The notes under the pieces were generated by a model. It was not told the DNA's origin. It made no database searches and saw only the letters and a list, made by a program, of their open reading frames with translations. The position numbers were made by a program, and so were the translations under genes. From assembly GCA_903932145.1 (NCBI GenBank), contig CAIZFE010000096.1, forward strand, positions 1-64,000: a stretch of DNA of 64,000 nt, in the 5' to 3' direction. The first letter of the stretch is position 1, and each line of letters starts with the position of its first letter. This document shows, in pieces, positions 61,513 to 64,000 of this stretch. The DNA is from an uncultured Rhodopila sp. (GTDB lineage: Bacteria; Pseudomonadota; Alphaproteobacteria; Acetobacterales; Acetobacteraceae).

Positions 61513-62397
61513 TTAGGGCGAGCCAGTCGAAAAAATTGTGTCAACGGTTCGGGTCAGACTGTCCCGCCAGTGCGGCAGCCGAACCCCGAACACGTCATGC
61601 AGTTTCGAGCAATCCAGGCGCAAGTTGGCGGGACGTTTCGCGGGCGTCGGCCAATCCGCGGTACGGATCGGCGCAACCTCGGGCACGTTGGCACCGTGGC
61701 GGCCGGCTTCCTCGAACGTCGCGACGGCAAGGCCATGCCACGTCGTTTCCCCTGAACCGGCGGCATGGAATACCCCGCTATAGTCCGATTGCCAGCCGGT
61801 TGCGTCCAACCGGGCGACGATGGCCAAAATAGCATCGGCCAGGTCGATTGCGGTGGTGGGGCAGCCACGTTGGTCACCCACAACGGTCAGCCGGGGCCGT
61901 GTTTTCCCGACCGCCAGCATCGTGCGGACGAAGTTCTTGCCGGTGGCGGCATAGACCCAGGCCGTGCGCAGGACGATCGCCTTGGCGCCGGAGGCCAGGA
62001 CCGCTTCCTCGCCCGCAAGTTTGCTGGCTCCATACACGCCTTGCGGAGCGACTGGATCGGTCTCGACATAGGGGGACGGTTTCAGGCCGTCGAACACGTA
62101 GTCGGTGGAGACGTGAATCAGCGGAATGTCCGCCCGCGCGCATAAGCGCGCCAGAATCGCCGGGCCGTCCCGGTTGGCGCGATAAGCGGCGTCGGCGTCT
62201 GATTCAGCGGCATCTACCGCGGTGTATGCGGCGGCGTTGACCACCAGACGCGGGGCGGCGGCGCGGAAGGCCGCCTCGATCGTTTCCGGCCGGTCGAAGT
62301 CGAATTCGGGGCGACCGACCCGGACAACACCGGCGGAAGTGCCCAGAGCGGACGCAAGTTGACCGGTGCCCCCGGTGACGAGAATGGGACGTGTCAT
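61513..62397 (-). CDS. rmlD: dTDP-4-dehydrorhamnose reductase
   Basis: A 294-residue SDR-type enzyme, last step of dTDP-L-rhamnose synthesis. 'ILVTGGTGQLASAL' is the nucleotide motif, 'VNAAAYTAVDAAESDADAAY' the RmlD signature, and 'GVYGASKLAGEEA' the Tyr-x-x-x-Lys pair. ATG 62397 is chosen; the longer start overlaps rmlC. It ends the rml gene set, followed by the convergent-free intergenic gap before the small membrane gene. Confidence 0.94.
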   Translation of the reverse strand: MTRPILVTGGTGQLASALGTSAGVVRVGRPEFDFDRPETIEAAFRAAAPRLVVNAAAYTAVDAAESDADAAYRANRDGPAILARLCARADIPLIHVSTDYVFDGLKPSPYVETDPVAPQGVYGASKLAGEEAVLASGAKAIVLRTAWVYAATGKNFVRTMLAVGKTRPRLTVVGDQRGCPTTAIDLADAILAIVARLDATGWQSDYSGVFHAAGSGETTWHGLAVATFEEAGRHGANVPEVAPIRTADWPTPAKRPANLRLDCSKLHDVFGVRLPHWRDSLTRTVDTIFSTGSP

Positions 62398-62414
62398 CAC
62401 CGCGCGACCGCCTC

Positions 62415-62972
62415 TCAAATCCGAAACAACTGTGGCAGTTCCCGCAAAAACGGCAGCAGCTTGTCCTTGTCCGACAGGATGATCTGATCCGCCGGCACCG
62501 GCCAGTCGATGCTGATCTCCGGATCGTTCCAGATAGCGCCGCGTTCCGCCGATTTATCGTAGGGCGCCGTGACCTTGTAGATCACCTCGGTGTCAGCGGT
62601 CAGCGTGCAATAGGCGTGCAGAAAGCCGACCGGAACCCATATCTGAGTCCAGTTCTCGGCGCTGATCTCCACCCCGACATACTGGCCGAACGTCGGCGAG
62701 CCCCATCGCACATCGACCGCAACGTCGTAGATCGCGCCACGCGTGCACCGGATCAGCTTGCCTTGTGCGTTGGGGCCGACCTGGCAATGTAATCCTCGCA
62801 GCACGCCTACTCCGGTCGAAACCGCGTGATTGTCCTGCACGAACGGACCCGGAATGCCGGCCTCGGCAAACGCGCCATCTTTCCAGGTTTCCGAGAAGAA
62901 CCCCCGTGGGTCCTGAAAACGGCGCGGCGTGATCAGCTTGATGTCGGCAATTGCCAGGGCCTCGATCTTCAA
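62415..62972 (-). CDS. rmlC: dTDP-4-dehydrorhamnose 3,5-epimerase
   Basis: A 185-residue cupin epimerase. '[14 protein letters not shown]' is the conserved N-terminal block, the catalytic His is in '[10 protein letters not shown]', and '[18 protein letters not shown]' and 'ISIDWPV' are RmlC signatures. It starts at TTG 62972 overlapping the rmlA stop (TTGA) with the ribosome binding site GGAAGGGGAA inside rmlA. No ATG or GTG start is available at this position. Confidence 0.92.
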   Translation of the reverse strand: MKIEALAIADIKLITPRRFQDPRGFFSETWKDGAFAEAGIPGPFVQDNHAVSTGVGVLRGLHCQVGPNAQGKLIRCTRGAIYDVAVDVRWGSPTFGQYVGVEISAENWTQIWVPVGFLHAYCTLTADTEVIYKVTAPYDKSAERGAIWNDPEISIDWPVPADQIILSDKDKLLPFLRELPQLFRI

Positions 62973-63844
62973 GACTGTTCCCCTTCCGCCAGTTCCATCA
63001 GGACCCGGCCCAGTTCGGTCTTGCCGAGTTGCGTAGCATGGCGACGCAGCAGGTCGGCATCGATGAAGCCCATCCGGAAAGCGACTTCTTCCGGGCAACC
63101 CACCAGCATGCCGGTGCGCGACTGAATGGTCTGCACGAAAGTCGCCGCCTGGAGCAGGCTGTCGGGGGTGCCGGCGTCCAGCCATGCGCAGCCGCGCGAC
63201 AGTTTCTCGACGTTCAGCGTTCCCATCTCCAGATAGACGCGGTTGAGGTCGGTGATTTCCAACTCACCGCGTGGTGACGGCTTGATCGAACGAGCAATGT
63301 CGCTGACCTGCTGGTCATAGAAATACAGACCGGTGATCGCCCAGTTGCTGGTGGGCGCGGCGGGCTTTTCCACGACTTCCACAGCCTTGCCATCCGCGTC
63401 GAACGCAACCACACCGTAGCGCTCGGGATCGCGCACCTGGTAAGCGAACACGGTCGCGCCGGCCGGCCTGGATGCGGCGTTGCGCAACAGAGTGGACAGA
63501 TTGTCCGCGTGGATCAGATTGTCGCCGAGCGCCAGGGCGCAGGCCTCACCGTCCAGCCAGTCGCTGCCGATCAGGAATGCCTGGGCGATGCCGTCGGGTG
63601 TGGGCTGCACGGCATAGTCGAACTTCACACCGAACCGCGAGCCATCGCCCAGCAGCCGCTTGAACTGCGGCAGATCCTCGGGCGTGGAGATCAGCATGAT
63701 GTCGCGGATGCCCGCCAGCATCAGCGTGGACAGCGGGTAATACACCATCGGCTTGTCATAGACCGGCAGAAGCTGTTTCGACGCCGCCAGGGTCATCGGA
63801 TGCAGGCGGGAACCGGAACCGCCGGCCAGAAGGATGCCCTTCAT
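62969..63844 (-). CDS. rmlA: Glucose-1-phosphate thymidylyltransferase
   Basis: A 291-residue enzyme making dTDP-glucose. '[20 protein letters not shown]' is the nucleotide-binding start, '[20 protein letters not shown]' the sugar-phosphate block, and '[10 protein letters not shown]' the metal Asp. 'VEVVEKP' and '[11 protein letters not shown]' follow as in RmlA. ATG 63844 overlaps the rmlB stop by ATGA. Confidence 0.95.
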   Translation of the reverse strand: MKGILLAGGSGSRLHPMTLAASKQLLPVYDKPMVYYPLSTLMLAGIRDIMLISTPEDLPQFKRLLGDGSRFGVKFDYAVQPTPDGIAQAFLIGSDWLDGEACALALGDNLIHADNLSTLLRNAASRPAGATVFAYQVRDPERYGVVAFDADGKAVEVVEKPAAPTSNWAITGLYFYDQQVSDIARSIKPSPRGELEITDLNRVYLEMGTLNVEKLSRGCAWLDAGTPDSLLQAATFVQTIQSRTGMLVGCPEEVAFRMGFIDADLLRRHATQLGKTELGRVLMELAEGEQS

Positions 63845-64000
63845 ACGCTTATTCCTTTGTCGCTCTTGTCATCAGAACCGGTGCCGAGGCGTTGGCGGGC
63901 CGAGCGCAGCCCCTCCCACCAGGTCCGATTGTCCAGGTACCAATCGATGGTGCGGGCGAGGCCGCGTTCAAAATCGTGCGGGGCTTTCCAGTCCAGCGCC
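63841..64000 (-). CDS. rmlB: dTDP-glucose 4,6-dehydratase, C-terminal end (partial)
   Basis: The frame entering from the right edge encodes the last 52 residues, including '[17 protein letters not shown]', the standard RmlB C-terminal sequence, with TGA at 63841-63843. The start lies beyond the window. It is the first gene of the overlapping rmlBACD set. Confidence 0.9.
   Translation of the reverse strand, partial: ALDWKAPHDFERGLARTIDWYLDNRTWWEGLRSARQRLGTGSDDKSDKGISV

Overview
The window is a 64 kb piece of a high-GC alphaproteobacterial chromosome, most probably from Acetobacteraceae (Rhodospirillales). This rests on protein character, codon use and gene content (K+-independent-type H+-pyrophosphatase, DUF29, DUF1178, DUF6111-like, MntH next to MntR, PCu(A)C chaperone), not on any search. 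Most of it looks like metabolic-accessory chromosome of a soil or freshwater heterotroph: many catabolic oxidoreductases, MFS transporters and aldolases, with a few housekeeping genes (accA, cca, tRNA-Ser, gpt, grxC, rmlBACD).

Layout. 1-0.5 kb: the end of an IS66-family element that appears to have cut the 5' end of a small membrane-protein gene. 0.7-9.4 kb: two MFS transporters, a cytochrome c, a large CydDC-like fused ABC exporter and a frameshifted DUF29 gene. 9.5-19.9 kb: Baeyer-Villiger-type monooxygenase, PAP2 phosphatase, crotonase, N-formylglutamate amidohydrolase, gpt, a group II intron remnant, an acyl-CoA-dehydrogenase-like flavoprotein, a luciferase-like monooxygenase coupled to an alpha/beta hydrolase, and a glycosyltransferase. 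20-27.6 kb: tRNA-Ser(UGA), a broken lpxR-like gene, MmgE/PrpD, and a leftward operon ADH - class II aldolase - SDR - HpcH/HpaI aldolase. 27.6-28.8 kb: a broken Phd/VapC pair and a small HEPN-like pair. 28.9-35.5 kb: hppA, then a sugar-acid-type operon (DapA-like lyase, 2-hydroxyacid dehydrogenase, MFS) divergent from a GntR regulator flanked by TGTCAGACA-type sites. 35.5-42.1 kb: PCu(A)C chaperone, succinate-semialdehyde-type dehydrogenase, an intergenic region with three hairpins and a possible 27-residue peptide, TetR, accA, and mntH-mntR behind a perfect palindrome.

42.3-47.4 kb: a leftward cluster with a TPR/ATP-grasp protein, Rieske oxygenase alpha and beta subunits, a MarR-like remnant, a MAPEG protein and a small secreted protein. 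Beside it a histidine-rich small protein overlaps a GNAT acetyltransferase. 47.5-53 kb: secreted lipase, FAD monooxygenase, P-loop kinase-like protein, DHA2 drug exporter and enoyl-CoA hydratase. 53-58 kb: an AT-rich duplicated leader before a PEP-CTERM DUF3494 (ice-binding-like) surface protein with 18-residue repeats, a TauD-like dioxygenase, a DHFR-family reductase and a second broken VapB/VapC pair. 58-64 kb: an unknown protein carrying an in-frame tandem copy of an intergenic repeat, DUF1178, glutaredoxin, cca, a DUF6111-like protein and the overlapping rmlB-A-C-D genes for dTDP-L-rhamnose.

Several signals are not explained by the genes. A dispersed CATGACG-ended palindrome occurs in many intergenic gaps and has entered two coding sequences. 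A second, composite three-hairpin element is present once. A 10-bp-period ATCCG repeat array occurs at two loci. At least seven genes are broken. No single known defence or biosynthetic island is seen. The most promising unexplained items are the 38.1-38.3 kb structured RNA or small ORF, the in-frame repeat at 58.6 kb, the TPR/ATP-grasp-Rieske operon and the His-rich/GNAT pair.
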